In this document: in pieces, positions 36,400 through 46,286 of the stretch
Layout: every line of letters begins with the position of its first letter
How positions within the stretch are numbered: the stretch's first letter is position 1
Assembly (NCBI GenBank): GCA_028289345.1
Contig: JANQQL010000019.1
Coordinates: 1 to 64,000, forward strand
Reading direction: 5' to 3'
Origin: Planctomycetota bacterium
GTDB taxonomy: Bacteria > Planctomycetota > B15-G4 > SIAN01
Length of the DNA stretch: 64,000 nt
The notes under the pieces: model-generated
Seen by the model: the letters and a program-made list of their open reading frames with translations, nothing else
Databases searched by the model: none
Told to the model about the DNA's origin: nothing
Made by a program: the position numbers and the translations under genes

Positions 36400-37962
36400 A
36401 TGAATCGCAAGAAATCGGCACTTTGGATCTGCTTCGTCTCCCTTCTGGGATCCCAGCACTTGTCTCTTTCCTGCTTTGGACAGGTCACTCTTCGGGTGAG
36501 CGGCAACGAGCTGGGTGCCCAGCACGACCGTGACAGCACCGATGCGGCGATCTCCGGCGATGGACGTTTTGTCGCTTTCGTGAGCAGCCAGATGCTGACA
36601 AGCAGCGCCAACATTGATCACGTGTATGTGCGCGACCTGGTCACGGGGCAGCTCGAGAGGATCAGCCAGGGAAACACCGACTCTCGCAATCCCCAGCTCT
36701 CCCATGCCGGGCGCTACGTGTGCTTTGAGACGTACCAGCCGATCGACTCCTCCGATAACAACAGCAATCTCGATGTCTACATCTATGACCGTGATGAAGA
36801 CACCTATGAGCTGGTGAGTGCTACGAATGGTGGGGTTGCTGGAAACGGTCACAGTACTCGGCCTGACATGACCCCGTGTGGGCGATGGGTCGTGTTCGGA
36901 AGCCTGGCGACAAACCTTGTTGGTCAAGACAACAACGGTTCGCCCGACATTTTTTGGAGAGACCGGGAGCTGGGAATTACTCGGCGCTTCAGCAAGTCCA
37001 CGAGCGGTGTGGAAGGCGACGGAAGTTCCTATCACCCTTCCGTTTCCGACGACGGCCAACGAATTGTCTATTTCAGTTACGCCAGCAACCTGGTGGCCAA
37101 TGATACGAATGGGAAGTCGGACATTTTTCTCCGCGACCGGAGCACCGGGGCGACCACTCGAGTGAGTGTCGACTCTGCGGGGTACGAGGTCCTGAATTCG
37201 AGTTCGAATCCGTGGATTTCTGGCGATGGAAACATCGTTGCCTTCGACAGCTACTCAGACCTCTTCGTCCCCGGCGACAACAATCGGAACAGCGACATCT
37301 TCTGCAAAGACTTGACGACGGGCGCTTATGACGTGGTTACGGTTTCCAACTACGGTCTCTTCGCCGACACCTCCACCCACGCGATTGAAGATGTTTCCTG
37401 CGACGGTCGCTTTGTGCTTTTCTTGAGCCGGGCAGAGAACCTCGTTCTTGGAGATGTCAATGGATTTCGAGAAGACGTCTTCTTGCGAGATCGTCTGCTC
37501 GGACTCACAGAGGTCCTCAGTGTAAGCACTTTCGGACAGCGCGGTTTGCAGGAGAGTCAATCAGCCAGCATGACGGATGATGCTCAAACGATTGCCCTTG
37601 AGTCCGATGCGGAGAACCTGATCGCTGACGACACGAACGGCCGCGCGGACATCTTCGTCCGTGGTCCGGAAATGTCGATGACTGTTCAGCCACGGGAGCT
37701 TGCGAGCGGCGACTTGTTTCAAATGGCGACATGGGGTGGTCTCGGATTGGGGTTTGTGTCCTTGGTCGAGTTTGACGGCGTTCCGTGCTTCTGCAGGATT
37801 GACCGAACCAGCGGCCAGGAGCAAGTCGGGTGGGCGCAGAGCTATCTCATGCCCTCGGACCCCTCGCTGATCGGTTCGACGGCCACCTTCCAAGCGTTCG
37901 ACTACGGGAGTTTCACGAACCGCCCCCAGGCGTCCAATCGAGTGACTGTTCGATTTCAGTGA
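36400..37962 (+). CDS. Secreted TolB-like (PD40) beta-propeller protein
   Basis: 520 residues with a signal peptide (about 1-27). Six to seven PD40 repeats are evident from the I-S-G-D-G-R-F-V-A-F-V-S type (also VSDDGQRIVYFSYAS, ISGDGNIVAFDSYS, VSCDGRFVLFLSRAENLV), with the paired strands D-I-F-L-R-D-R-x-x-G between them. A C-terminal beta domain of about 90 residues ends with QASNRVTVRFQ at the very C-terminus, like two other secreted proteins here. The start has GAGGAAG upstream. It converges with the beta-helix gene at 38014. Confidence 0.85.
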   Translation: MNRKKSALWICFVSLLGSQHLSLSCFGQVTLRVSGNELGAQHDRDSTDAAISGDGRFVAFVSSQMLTSSANIDHVYVRDLVTGQLERISQGNTDSRNPQLSHAGRYVCFETYQPIDSSDNNSNLDVYIYDRDEDTYELVSATNGGVAGNGHSTRPDMTPCGRWVVFGSLATNLVGQDNNGSPDIFWRDRELGITRRFSKSTSGVEGDGSSYHPSVSDDGQRIVYFSYASNLVANDTNGKSDIFLRDRSTGATTRVSVDSAGYEVLNSSSNPWISGDGNIVAFDSYSDLFVPGDNNRNSDIFCKDLTTGAYDVVTVSNYGLFADTSTHAIEDVSCDGRFVLFLSRAENLVLGDVNGFREDVFLRDRLLGLTEVLSVSTFGQRGLQESQSASMTDDAQTIALESDAENLIADDTNGRADIFVRGPEMSMTVQPRELASGDLFQMATWGGLGLGFVSLVEFDGVPCFCRIDRTSGQEQVGWAQSYLMPSDPSLIGSTATFQAFDYGSFTNRPQASNRVTVRFQ

Positions 37963-38013
37963 TCGAGAGTGAAGTTGCGCTTCCTTGTCGTGGACAATCG
38001 CCGGCGACTGAGA

Positions 38014-40113
38014 TCACTCAAACTCGCGTGTCAAAGCGTTGGAGAAGTTCCCGGCCCCACTCCCATTGGTGGCGAGCAGTTGGAATACGATGCTCGAGGG
38101 AATCGGAAAGTCGAGGCCCACGGCTAGATCTTGGGAGGAGGGAGCGGCCCCGAACGGCAACAGACCCCATGGTTGGGTGAGGTCGATGAACAAGTTGCCG
38201 TACCGGCGAGAGATGCTCTCGAGTTCCGACACCCCGACGAACAAGAAGAGGCTGAGGCCGGTGGTCCCGGTGCTTTCAAATGTGAGAGTCCCGCCCGGCG
38301 TGGCATCGCCCGTGATTGTGAGCTGAACGTTGCTGTATTCGAGGGCACCCAAGTCGACAATCGCCGAACCATCCAGGTCGCCATCCAGAAAGCGGGGGTT
38401 GCCTTCGAAGTCTGTGCCGGAAACTCTGCCGAGCGCCCCGCCGTCGACACACGGCGAGCCCGACTGAAGGGAGTAGTCTCCGTTCGCGGGGTCGTGGAAC
38501 AGCGGATCGACGTCGAGGTGGCTCCCGGTCAGGTCTCCCGTGACCACCGTGTCGGTCGTGTCCCCGATGAGAATGTGCCCCAAGGACTGAATTGTTCCGT
38601 CCACGTCGGGACCATCGAAGGTGGCGGTGTTCTGCGCCACGATGCTGTGATCAAGCCGCACGAATCCACCGCCCTGAAGATTGTCGACTTTGATCCCTCC
38701 TCCAAGAAAAGCCGAGTTTCCCGAGACGGTCGTGTTGGTCAGCGTCACCCTGCCGCCAAATCGGTTCTCGATTCCGCCCGAATCACTGCCGGCCTCATTG
38801 TCGATGACCAAGCTGTTGATGAGGCTGAGGGTGCCAAGGTTCACGACTCCGCCGCCGTCGTAGCTCGCTTCGTTCCCAGCAATGATCGTGTGGGTTGCGG
38901 TCAGGGTCCCATTGACGGCGTTGTAGATGCCCCCTCCCCACGTCCCAGCATTCGACGAGAAAAAGTTGTCCGTGACCTGACAGCCGATCATGTCCATCGT
39001 TCCCGCGCAGTAGACTCCTCCTCCTCGGGGGTTGGGAGTGTACTCGCCGTTCGAAACCCGATTGCTGTTCAGGGTGGTATTGGTCAGCGTCATTGCGCCG
39101 TCCTGCTGATAGATCGCGCCACCATTTTGAGAGCGATTGCCGGTGAATTGACAATCATGGATGGACACGGAGTGGATTCCTTCCACGTGAATTCCACCTC
39201 CCGATCCGCCGAGAGCAAGGTTGCTCGAGAACACCGTGCCGTCAAGTTCCCCAGCGATGTTCTCCGCGAAGATGGCTCCACCAATCCCTCCAAAGGTGGT
39301 GTAGGCTCCGGAGCCGGGATCCGCGGTGTTGCCGGTGAACAGACTGTCGACCGTCATCAAGCAACCGCCTTGGGCATAGATGCCACCGCCAATTCCCCGG
39401 TCGTAGTAGTAGAGGAGCTCCGCGCCTTCGGCTCGGTTGAAAGAGAGGGTTGAGTTCATCACGGTGATCGCGGTGTTCACCGCGTAGATTCCTCCACCGA
39501 GTCCTGCCTCCAGCGGATCGACATTGATTTGCTCGCGCGCACGATTGCTGGCCACCGTGGAATCGATCAGCGTCAAACTGCCATACGCGCTCGTGTAGAT
39601 TCCGCCGCCCCTTCCTGAGCCGTTGGGGGCCAGCGCAGTGTTGCCTTGCACCGTGGAGTTGGTCAGTGTGACCATTGCTTCAGACGCCATGAAAATGCCA
39701 CCACCCCGCTCGGCATCGCCGTGGGTGATGGTCAATCCTTCCAAGTTCACGGTGATCCCCGCGTCAATGGTGACTGCCGAACCATTGAATGAAGCGTCGA
39801 TGATCGTGACTGCCGCTCCGCCGGTTCCCACCAAGTGAAGGTCGAAGCCGATCGCCACATTCTCGAAATAGGTTCCCGGTGCGAGGTGGATGGTGTCGCC
39901 GGCCGAGGCAGAGTTCACGGCGTCCATGACCTGACAAAAGGGGCTGGCTTGACTGCCGGTCCCGGACGGGCATCCGGCGTTGTTGACATCGACATACCAG
40001 TCATCGGCCCAGACGGACGGCGAAGGAATGACCACTGTGGCCACCAGTACGATGGAAGCAAGCGCACGACCGCGGATCGATGGATGATCACTGCGTGGCG
40101 ACTGTTGTCTCAT
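38014..40113 (-). CDS. Secreted right-handed beta-helix protein, paralogue
   Basis: 699 residues from the ATG at 40113 (AGGG 8 nt upstream); a longer in-frame start adds only a charged stretch. A signal peptide (to about 36, VATVVIPSPSVWA) is followed by WYVDVNNAGCPSGTGSQASPFCQVMDAVNSASAGDTIHLAPG, closely matching the beta-helix protein at 28315. It has about twenty helix coils with N-G-x-I-Y and L-T-N-T-T-V-S-G-N ladders, ends the helix at LGALEYS, and carries a C-terminal beta domain ending with NFSNALTREFE. It faces a third beta-helix gene across a divergent spacer. Confidence 0.86.
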   Translation of the reverse strand: MRQQSPRSDHPSIRGRALASIVLVATVVIPSPSVWADDWYVDVNNAGCPSGTGSQASPFCQVMDAVNSASAGDTIHLAPGTYFENVAIGFDLHLVGTGGAAVTIIDASFNGSAVTIDAGITVNLEGLTITHGDAERGGGIFMASEAMVTLTNSTVQGNTALAPNGSGRGGGIYTSAYGSLTLIDSTVASNRAREQINVDPLEAGLGGGIYAVNTAITVMNSTLSFNRAEGAELLYYYDRGIGGGIYAQGGCLMTVDSLFTGNTADPGSGAYTTFGGIGGAIFAENIAGELDGTVFSSNLALGGSGGGIHVEGIHSVSIHDCQFTGNRSQNGGAIYQQDGAMTLTNTTLNSNRVSNGEYTPNPRGGGVYCAGTMDMIGCQVTDNFFSSNAGTWGGGIYNAVNGTLTATHTIIAGNEASYDGGGVVNLGTLSLINSLVIDNEAGSDSGGIENRFGGRVTLTNTTVSGNSAFLGGGIKVDNLQGGGFVRLDHSIVAQNTATFDGPDVDGTIQSLGHILIGDTTDTVVTGDLTGSHLDVDPLFHDPANGDYSLQSGSPCVDGGALGRVSGTDFEGNPRFLDGDLDGSAIVDLGALEYSNVQLTITGDATPGGTLTFESTGTTGLSLFLFVGVSELESISRRYGNLFIDLTQPWGLLPFGAAPSSQDLAVGLDFPIPSSIVFQLLATNGSGAGNFSNALTREFE

Positions 40114-40641
40114 TCCAACACCCTTTCGGAGTTGATGGCGCTTCGACTTCGTCGAGTCCTCGGATGCTCTCACGAGAATTCTAGGATCACGAACTCGTCG
40201 CTGGGAAGGTCTGCGGTCGAGATTTCTTCGGGCGGCTCGTCTTTCCCAGCGATGGATGACCCGCTGCCGAGCGTCGAATCAAGCGAGTTCCCCAAGAGTG
40301 AGCCGAGTGTTCCTTTGTTGCGAGCGTAAGAGGACTGGCTTCGTGGCAGACTTGCGAGACGAGTCGCGGTGACAGCGCCGGCGCACCCGCGGGTGGCCGC
40401 TCGTCTTGCGTGCTTGTTTGGCCGAAAGGGTCAGTCGCCGGCGGATCAGAGAGACTCGAAGGGGCGGTTGTCCGTCGTTGGGTGGAGCGGGCAGGGACGA
40501 AGCCGCCCGCTCATCGAAAATCACCAATCCTGCGCATCTTTTTTCGACCCGGTGTCGGGGAGGAAACGAGAGGTTGTGCCGCGTGTGACAGAGCGCGCGG
40601 CGCATCTCAAGTGCTTCCACCCACTCTCCGGGAGATCGAAC
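40114..40641. other. Divergent spacer of about 530 bp, no gene recognised
   Basis: Lies between two divergent beta-helix genes and should contain both promoters. Open frames through it give Arg/Ser-rich sequence without resemblance to known proteins. No clear repeat or hairpin. Confidence 0.4.
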
Positions 40642-42213
40642 ATGTGGCAGACCCGACTTTCACTCGGATCGTTGTTGGCACTTGTACTCGCGAGCACAGC
40701 CGCCTCCGGCCAGGGGCTCACCCAGTCCATCTTCGTCGATCAGAATTCCGCCGGCCTTGTTCAAGACGGAACGACGTGGTGCTCGGCCTATTTGACGCTC
40801 GAGGACGGGCTCGCCGCGGCAAGCTCCGGAGATGTTGTGTACGTCGCGGATGGAATCTACGTCCCGGATACCACAGGACTTTCGGATCCGCGGGAAGCGA
40901 CGTTCTTGCTTCCGGACGGAGTGACCATCGAAGGGTCCTACGCCGGCTGCGGTGCGGTGAATCCCAACGCCCGGGACCTCGGCTTGTATCGGACGACCCT
41001 TCGCGGAGAAATCCAGAACGACGGGGACACGACGAACAACGTGTACCACGTGGTGACGGCGTCTGGTCTCCTTGGGACGACCACCGTCGACCTCCTGGCG
41101 GTCGAAAGCGGGTTCGCCGATGGGTCGGTGACCGACGGAACGGTTGGCGCGGGAATGTTGATCGTCAACTGCCCGACGATCGTCGTGACCGGGGTGGACT
41201 TCGAAGGCAACGAAGCGAAGAGTGGCCCGGCGGATGATGTCGGGCGAGGAGGCGCCGTCTACATGCGAGACAGTAAAGCGACCTTCGTAGACACGATCTT
41301 CCGCGAGGGCACCGGCGGCGAGGCGGCGGGAGGTCTCTACCTCGAAGCGTCGACGGCAATCATTGAGGACTCCGCGTTCGCGATCAACGTGACAAAGGTG
41401 CAGGGGGGTGATCTGTTCGTCGACGAAGACAGTCTCGCGGATATCCGCGACACTCAATTTGTCGGTGGAACGGCCAGCCACGACTCCCTGAACCTGGGCT
41501 CGGGAGGAGCGATCTACAACGAGTCGGATGATCTGTTGGTTGTGGACTGCACGTTCTTTGGAATCGCCAAGGTGGATGGCGGGGCGGTCTACAACGAGGA
41601 CGAAGCCCATTTCGTTAACTGCGAGTTCGGCGCTTGCCGAGCCGATGACGACGGCGCTGCGATCTACAACGACACTGCGATCATGACGCTCTCGAACTGC
41701 CTGTTCTCCAATGGCATTGCCCTGGATCGAGGTGGCGCGATCTACTGCGACTCGGGCAAGCTGCGCGCCGGAAACTGCACGATCGTGGACAACACGGCGG
41801 CAGTGGGCGCCGCAGGAGTCGACCTGGTTGGAACCGGCGGGGGAACGGCCCTCGACAACTGCATCCTTTGGGGGAATCGCGTCGGCGGTGTCGCGGACGA
41901 GCTGGCGCAGGTTCGCCATGACGTGACCACTCCCCTGGACGTCAACACGTCGGATGTCGAGGGCCTCACCGGGTCGTTGGGCGGGGTCGGAAACATCGGC
42001 CTCGACCCCCAGTTCGTCAACCCGGGGGTGGGTGACTATCACCTTGGGGCTCTTTCCCCTTGCCTGGACGCCGGTGCCAACTCGCGCATCCTCCGCGATC
42101 GCGCCGGCCTGGACGGTGACGCGGACTTCCGCGAGAAAACCCCGTTTGACTTGGATGGCAACGCGCGCATTGTCTCGACGACGGTCGACATGGGGGCGTT
42201 CGAGTTGCCGTGA
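40642..42213 (+). CDS. Secreted right-handed beta-helix protein (third in window)
   Basis: 523 residues. Signal peptide MWQTRLSLGSLLALVLASTAASG, then IFVDQNSAGLVQDGTTWCSAYLTLEDGLAAASSGDVVYVADGIY and EREATFLLP/GVTIEGSYAGCG-like text typical of beta-helix proteins with the choice-of-anchor Q end (LDACANSRI-type segment, VDMGAFELP at the C-terminus). Coils show repeated G-G-A-I-Y-N-E/D. Unlike its two relatives it stops at the MGAFELP end of the helix and lacks the additional C-terminal beta domain. GGGAG lies 7 nt before the ATG. Confidence 0.83.
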   Translation: MWQTRLSLGSLLALVLASTAASGQGLTQSIFVDQNSAGLVQDGTTWCSAYLTLEDGLAAASSGDVVYVADGIYVPDTTGLSDPREATFLLPDGVTIEGSYAGCGAVNPNARDLGLYRTTLRGEIQNDGDTTNNVYHVVTASGLLGTTTVDLLAVESGFADGSVTDGTVGAGMLIVNCPTIVVTGVDFEGNEAKSGPADDVGRGGAVYMRDSKATFVDTIFREGTGGEAAGGLYLEASTAIIEDSAFAINVTKVQGGDLFVDEDSLADIRDTQFVGGTASHDSLNLGSGGAIYNESDDLLVVDCTFFGIAKVDGGAVYNEDEAHFVNCEFGACRADDDGAAIYNDTAIMTLSNCLFSNGIALDRGGAIYCDSGKLRAGNCTIVDNTAAVGAAGVDLVGTGGGTALDNCILWGNRVGGVADELAQVRHDVTTPLDVNTSDVEGLTGSLGGVGNIGLDPQFVNPGVGDYHLGALSPCLDAGANSRILRDRAGLDGDADFREKTPFDLDGNARIVSTTVDMGAFELP

Positions 42214-42315
42214 AGCCGAGACGGGTGACTCAAGCACGCTGGCGCGTCGGTGTGACCCGGGCTCCGAGCTCTCGGGTCGCCGAGCATCCCCGAGGACGCC
42301 GCCCCGTGCTGCTTT

Positions 42316-45300
42316 CTACGGAACGGTGCTTCGCAGCTTGCGACGCCACCCAACGAACATTGCTCCGCCCAGCGTCAACGCAGCAGCGGCGACCCACCAA
42401 CCGAGAGTTTTCGTCGGCGACCCGGGAGAAGCTCCCGAGTCAGGTGTCGCGGTGAACAAGGGAAAGTGCCCGAGACCGCTGAGTTCCAGGATCCCACATC
42501 GAAAGGGAGCAGTCTCCCGATTCTCGTTGCTCACGACAGCGATCGACTGTTGAAGGGCGGCTGCCGGGGATGTTCCCCTCCGCAGTACGCGGTGAAACTC
42601 TGTCGACAGATCCAATGCCACCTGCAAGGTGAGATCGGTGTGGGACACAAGGACAGTCTCTGCGCCGCGTTCCATCCAAGTGCCGGCCATGCTGGTGGTT
42701 CCCGGATCTCCCAGTCGTGGAACCGAGGCACCGGATCGGCACGTGGTCAAAAGGACAAGGGGAGGCGAAGAAAGTTCCAGCACGTCCTCACTCCAGAGCA
42801 CGTTCCTTTGCGTGGACCCTTCGCTCAGCGGAATCCCTCCGGGATGCTCTCGCCGGTAGTCGACCACGCCGTGGGTCAGAAACTGCAGGCATCGGGTTTC
42901 CGAAAGGGGAAATGCGGCGAGTTGCTCCCACTGCAACTCGGAACCCACCAGTCGTTGCGTTCGATCGCCGTAGGAACTCATGATTTGTTCCAGTTTCTTG
43001 GGGGCGATCGTCAAAGGACCCACGGAAGGCCACTGGCTTTGGACCGACTCCGTGGGGATGGCGGCACCACAAAGGAGCAGGTCTTGTCGATAGCTGCGCG
43101 GGCCTTGGGGTCGCCGTCGTTCGAGTGCTGCGGCAATCGGCGCGGAGGGCAAGTAGGTGATCGACATTCGGTCGATGAGGAACTGCGAATCGCCCAGGGG
43201 GAGCCAGGCGAAGGACGGGGGGCCCAGGGACTCGTGTCCAATGACCGTCAGATGGGTCCAGGAACGAAGGCGCTTTGCAATCGGCTCGGGGAGAAGGGTC
43301 CTGCTCAGCGCGGTGGCCATTCGTCTCTCTTGGGACACCCGGGGGGATGCCTCTTCCGACGACGGAAGACCGAGCTGCAACAGCTGGCAGTACTGTTGCT
43401 GCAACTCGGCAACTCGTTCGGCATCTCCCAGTTCCACCCATTCGATCTTGTGTTGGCTCAGCAGGAAGCCATGGACCTGGGGTGCTCCTGGAACCAAGAT
43501 CAACACTCCCTGATCCTGCGTGACCCAGCGGTTCCGCAGTTCCTGGATCGTGGGAATGGGGGCGTCCAAGAACCTGGCGAGAGTTCCTCGCGACTGCTGC
43601 TCGAACACCGCACGGAGCGCTCGCTCAGCGCCGCCTTCGGGATCGAGGTTGAGACACAGCCGGACCCACTCATCTTGCACCGTGCGCGGAAGTTCGGAGA
43701 GCAACAATGCAATGCCGCCTCGACGGAGCGGAAGGTCGTCCCAAAGAGGAGAGCTGCGGGAGACGAGGTCTTCCAACTCGAGTTGGAGAGATCTCAGTTC
43801 GTCCGCTTGCGGCGCAAGGTGGCGTGCGACCGCGGAGCGCAAGGCGCAGATGCCGGCCTCGAGTCTCAACGGAAGCTCTGCATTCTTTCTTGCTTGCCGG
43901 CGTCGATCGATCTCTTGAACCAGCGCCTGGGCGCTGTCCCAGCGACCTTGGCTTGCATGAAGGTGAGCAAGGAACAGTCGAGCTTCCAAGTCGACGGGGT
44001 AAGGCGGGCCGTCTTCGAGGGCCGACTCGAGATCGCGAAAGGCTTGCTCCAAGTGGGTCGAATCCTCGGTTTCCCGAAAGAGGTGCCGATGAGCTTTGGC
44101 GCGCAAGTGCCGGAAATGTGCTCGGTTCTGTGGCGACGGGGTTTCGAAGATCGGAGCGGCCAAGAATTCGTCCGCCAGGGAAACCACGTCTTGGTAGCGC
44201 CCGGTGATGCCGGCCAGGCGAATCTCTGCGAGACGGCTGCGGTGAATGCGTGTGGCCAGTGCCGGCGTGGGATCCAATTGTCGACGAACCTCGGCATCGG
44301 CGAGGATCCACTCCGCTGCGAGTTCCGGAAGTCCCAAGTGCATGTGGATGCGATGCAGAGCACATTCCACGGACCAACGCAGCTCGGCGAACTGGTCTTC
44401 GACGGGTAGTTCCTCGAGGAGCTCTTGCAATCGCCTCCAGGACTCCCGTCGAGGGGTTCGTTCTCCCAATAGGCGCGCCTCGAGTTCGGCGAAGTTCCAG
44501 CGCAGGGGGGACTCTGGAGAGAGTCCCGCCACCGATTGACGAACTTGATCGAGGGCTTCGCGGAAGCGTCCCTGGCGACGCAGCTCTCGCGCTTCGAAGA
44601 ACTGGAGCTGCTCTTGGTACTGCGGGCGATTGGCGTACTGGGCCGCTCCCCCGGCTTCGCGAATCATGGACAGGCGTTCCTGGTCCGAAATTGGCAAATT
44701 GGACACGCGCACCAACAGCATGGTGAGATCAGTCAGCGTGCGACAAGCCTGCTGCAGGTCTTGGTCAAGGAGACTTCCCCACTCGGCCAGGGGAGTCATG
44801 TCTTGGGAAGTACGCGCCTTGCGAATGGTCTCGGCCACTGAGAACCACCATCCAGAGGACGTTTCTTCGAGGACAGAATCGTCCCGGGGTTCGACGGCTT
44901 CCAGCAGGGGCTGCCACGGATCCGCTTCGGCGCGCCAATCGGTCCCCTCGGCACCCTTCACCAACAAAAACACCAGGTCATGAATTCGGTCGAGCTCCGC
45001 TCTTAGCTGGGCCGAGGGAAGCTGCTCGGAATGGGGAGTGGGTGTTGGCTGGCTGCCACGTGGCGACAGTTCCTCCAAGGCGTCGATCGTGGCCTCCACA
45101 CGGTCCATCAGACTCCACAGTCGTTCTTCTTCTTCGGGAGACAGCTCGCTTTCGTCGAGGATGCTCTCCGCGTGGGCCAGAACCGTCGCGGCGACGGCGT
45201 GCGCCGTGTCTTTCAAACGAGCAAGAGGAGAGGCTCCCGCAGCGTCCGAAGCGGCAAGCACCCGACTCAGAACGTCCGGCATCAGCGGACGTTCCCAAAC

Positions 45301-45603
45301 CTGGTTCAGAGTCACGATGCCGAGATGGTCTGCAAGGTGCCTAGAAAGAAGAGGCGCCCGCTCGCTCCACGGAGAGGCCGAGACTTGCACGGTACCGATC
45401 GCGGAAAGCAGTCGAGAATGACGCAGAATCCAGCGCACCAACGCCCGCCGAACCTCGAGCGCTTCTTCAAGAGCCTCACGGTCTCCTTGGGAAACACGGG
45501 CAGACAGCTCCTGACGGAGAAGCTCGGCTTGGCCGGGAACGGATGATTCCGAGGCGCCGACGATTCCCAGGAGCAGTCGGAGACAAAGAGCGTGCGAAAT
45601 CAT
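42316..45603 (-). CDS. TPR-CHAT caspase-like protease, exported and membrane-anchored
   Basis: 1095 residues. The N-terminus is a signal peptide (MISHALCLRLLLGIVGA). Residues about 30-760 are helical with TPR-like repeats. The CHAT domain (about 790-1050) has the catalytic dyad: His911 in FLTHGVVD and Cys955 in LLTTCRSG, 44 residues apart, with ELSSPPLVLL before the Cys and MAGTWMERGAETVLVS after it. A C-terminal helix (LGWWVAAAALTLGGAMFVGW) followed by RRK anchors it, putting the protease outside the cytoplasm. Its ATG overlaps the stop of the anti-sigma gene (ATGA) and has no ribosome site of its own, so its translation depends on the anti-sigma gene. CHAT proteases cleave specific partners; the adjacent anti-sigma is the obvious candidate (inference). 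Confidence 0.9.
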   Translation of the reverse strand: MISHALCLRLLLGIVGASESSVPGQAELLRQELSARVSQGDREALEEALEVRRALVRWILRHSRLLSAIGTVQVSASPWSERAPLLSRHLADHLGIVTLNQVWERPLMPDVLSRVLAASDAAGASPLARLKDTAHAVAATVLAHAESILDESELSPEEEERLWSLMDRVEATIDALEELSPRGSQPTPTPHSEQLPSAQLRAELDRIHDLVFLLVKGAEGTDWRAEADPWQPLLEAVEPRDDSVLEETSSGWWFSVAETIRKARTSQDMTPLAEWGSLLDQDLQQACRTLTDLTMLLVRVSNLPISDQERLSMIREAGGAAQYANRPQYQEQLQFFEARELRRQGRFREALDQVRQSVAGLSPESPLRWNFAELEARLLGERTPRRESWRRLQELLEELPVEDQFAELRWSVECALHRIHMHLGLPELAAEWILADAEVRRQLDPTPALATRIHRSRLAEIRLAGITGRYQDVVSLADEFLAAPIFETPSPQNRAHFRHLRAKAHRHLFRETEDSTHLEQAFRDLESALEDGPPYPVDLEARLFLAHLHASQGRWDSAQALVQEIDRRRQARKNAELPLRLEAGICALRSAVARHLAPQADELRSLQLELEDLVSRSSPLWDDLPLRRGGIALLLSELPRTVQDEWVRLCLNLDPEGGAERALRAVFEQQSRGTLARFLDAPIPTIQELRNRWVTQDQGVLILVPGAPQVHGFLLSQHKIEWVELGDAERVAELQQQYCQLLQLGLPSSEEASPRVSQERRMATALSRTLLPEPIAKRLRSWTHLTVIGHESLGPPSFAWLPLGDSQFLIDRMSITYLPSAPIAAALERRRPQGPRSYRQDLLLCGAAIPTESVQSQWPSVGPLTIAPKKLEQIMSSYGDRTQRLVGSELQWEQLAAFPLSETRCLQFLTHGVVDYRREHPGGIPLSEGSTQRNVLWSEDVLELSSPPLVLLTTCRSGASVPRLGDPGTTSMAGTWMERGAETVLVSHTDLTLQVALDLSTEFHRVLRRGTSPAAALQQSIAVVSNENRETAPFRCGILELSGLGHFPLFTATPDSGASPGSPTKTLGWWVAAAALTLGGAMFVGWRRKLRSTVP

Positions 45604-46286
45604 GGGGAGGAGCGTTGAGCCGTGGCAGTCCCGCTTTCGATCACGGTGTGGGCTCCGGTTGCCTTGACGATTTCTACGGTCCAGCGGATCTGGTCCGGCC
45701 ACTTCGCCACCTCGGCGGCGGGTGGCTCCCAACGTGGCTCCTGGAGTCGCGGAGAGCGAAGGAGCCGTCGAAGCTCATCCCCCGAATTCGAGTACACGGT
45801 GACCAGGTAGTACGAAGTCGGAGGAAGCGGACTCGACCAGCGAAACTCACGAAACTCAGTCACCGTGCCGATGGGGGCGTCCATTTGGAGAGTGGATGTT
45901 GGCCCGAGGTGCTGAGGTGCGACCGAGGGCGTCTGCTGACGGGGAACCCACCATGCTAGCGCCAAGAGAATCGCCGCCGCCGCAGCAAGCCATTTCCCAT
46001 GCCGCGACGATTTTCGTTCCCTCGGAAGCGAAGGAACCAGGCTTCTCCGAAATCGCTCCTCCGCCATTCCTGGAGGAGTCGACGCGGCCTCTTTGATGAT
46101 TTTCTCCATTTCCGAAGCTTCATTCAGATCGAGGAGAGCCGCTTCCATCTGTTTCATCTGCTCGATCTCCGTCTGGCAATGTGGGCATCGGGCCCAGTCT
46201 GTGTCAGGCAGCGGTGCATGAAGCCCGTGTTCGTCGAGCCATTGCTCTCGTCTTTCATCGAAAGGGCAGGCATCGTGATGGCTCAT
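45600..46286 (-). CDS. Membrane anti-sigma factor with zinc-site N-terminus
   Basis: 228 residues. The cytoplasmic N-terminal part has H23 followed by C34-P-H-C37, a loose form of the H-x3-C-x2-C zinc-binding anti-sigma (ZAS) motif with a longer His-Cys gap. One membrane helix (about 98-115, KWLAAAAAILLALAWWVP) follows. The outer part is a fibronectin-like beta domain (FREFRWSSPLPPTSYYLVTVYS, IRWTVEIVKATGA) as often found at the end of anti-sigma proteins in planctomycetes and Acidobacteria. It overlaps the sigma gene upstream and the CHAT gene downstream by ATGA on both sides. It would hold the sigma factor inactive at the membrane until cleaved or released. Confidence 0.85.
   Translation of the reverse strand: MSHHDACPFDERREQWLDEHGLHAPLPDTDWARCPHCQTEIEQMKQMEAALLDLNEASEMEKIIKEAASTPPGMAEERFRRSLVPSLPRERKSSRHGKWLAAAAAILLALAWWVPRQQTPSVAPQHLGPTSTLQMDAPIGTVTEFREFRWSSPLPPTSYYLVTVYSNSGDELRRLLRSPRLQEPRWEPPAAEVAKWPDQIRWTVEIVKATGAHTVIESGTATAQRSSP

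Noticed and set aside
38131-39453. 440-codon plus-strand frame opposite the beta-helix gene
   Set aside because: Repetitive valine/arginine-rich shadow of the beta-helix coils.
42466-44409. 647-codon plus-strand frame opposite the TPR-CHAT gene
   Set aside because: The opposite strand has a catalytic dyad, signal peptide and operon context; this frame has none.
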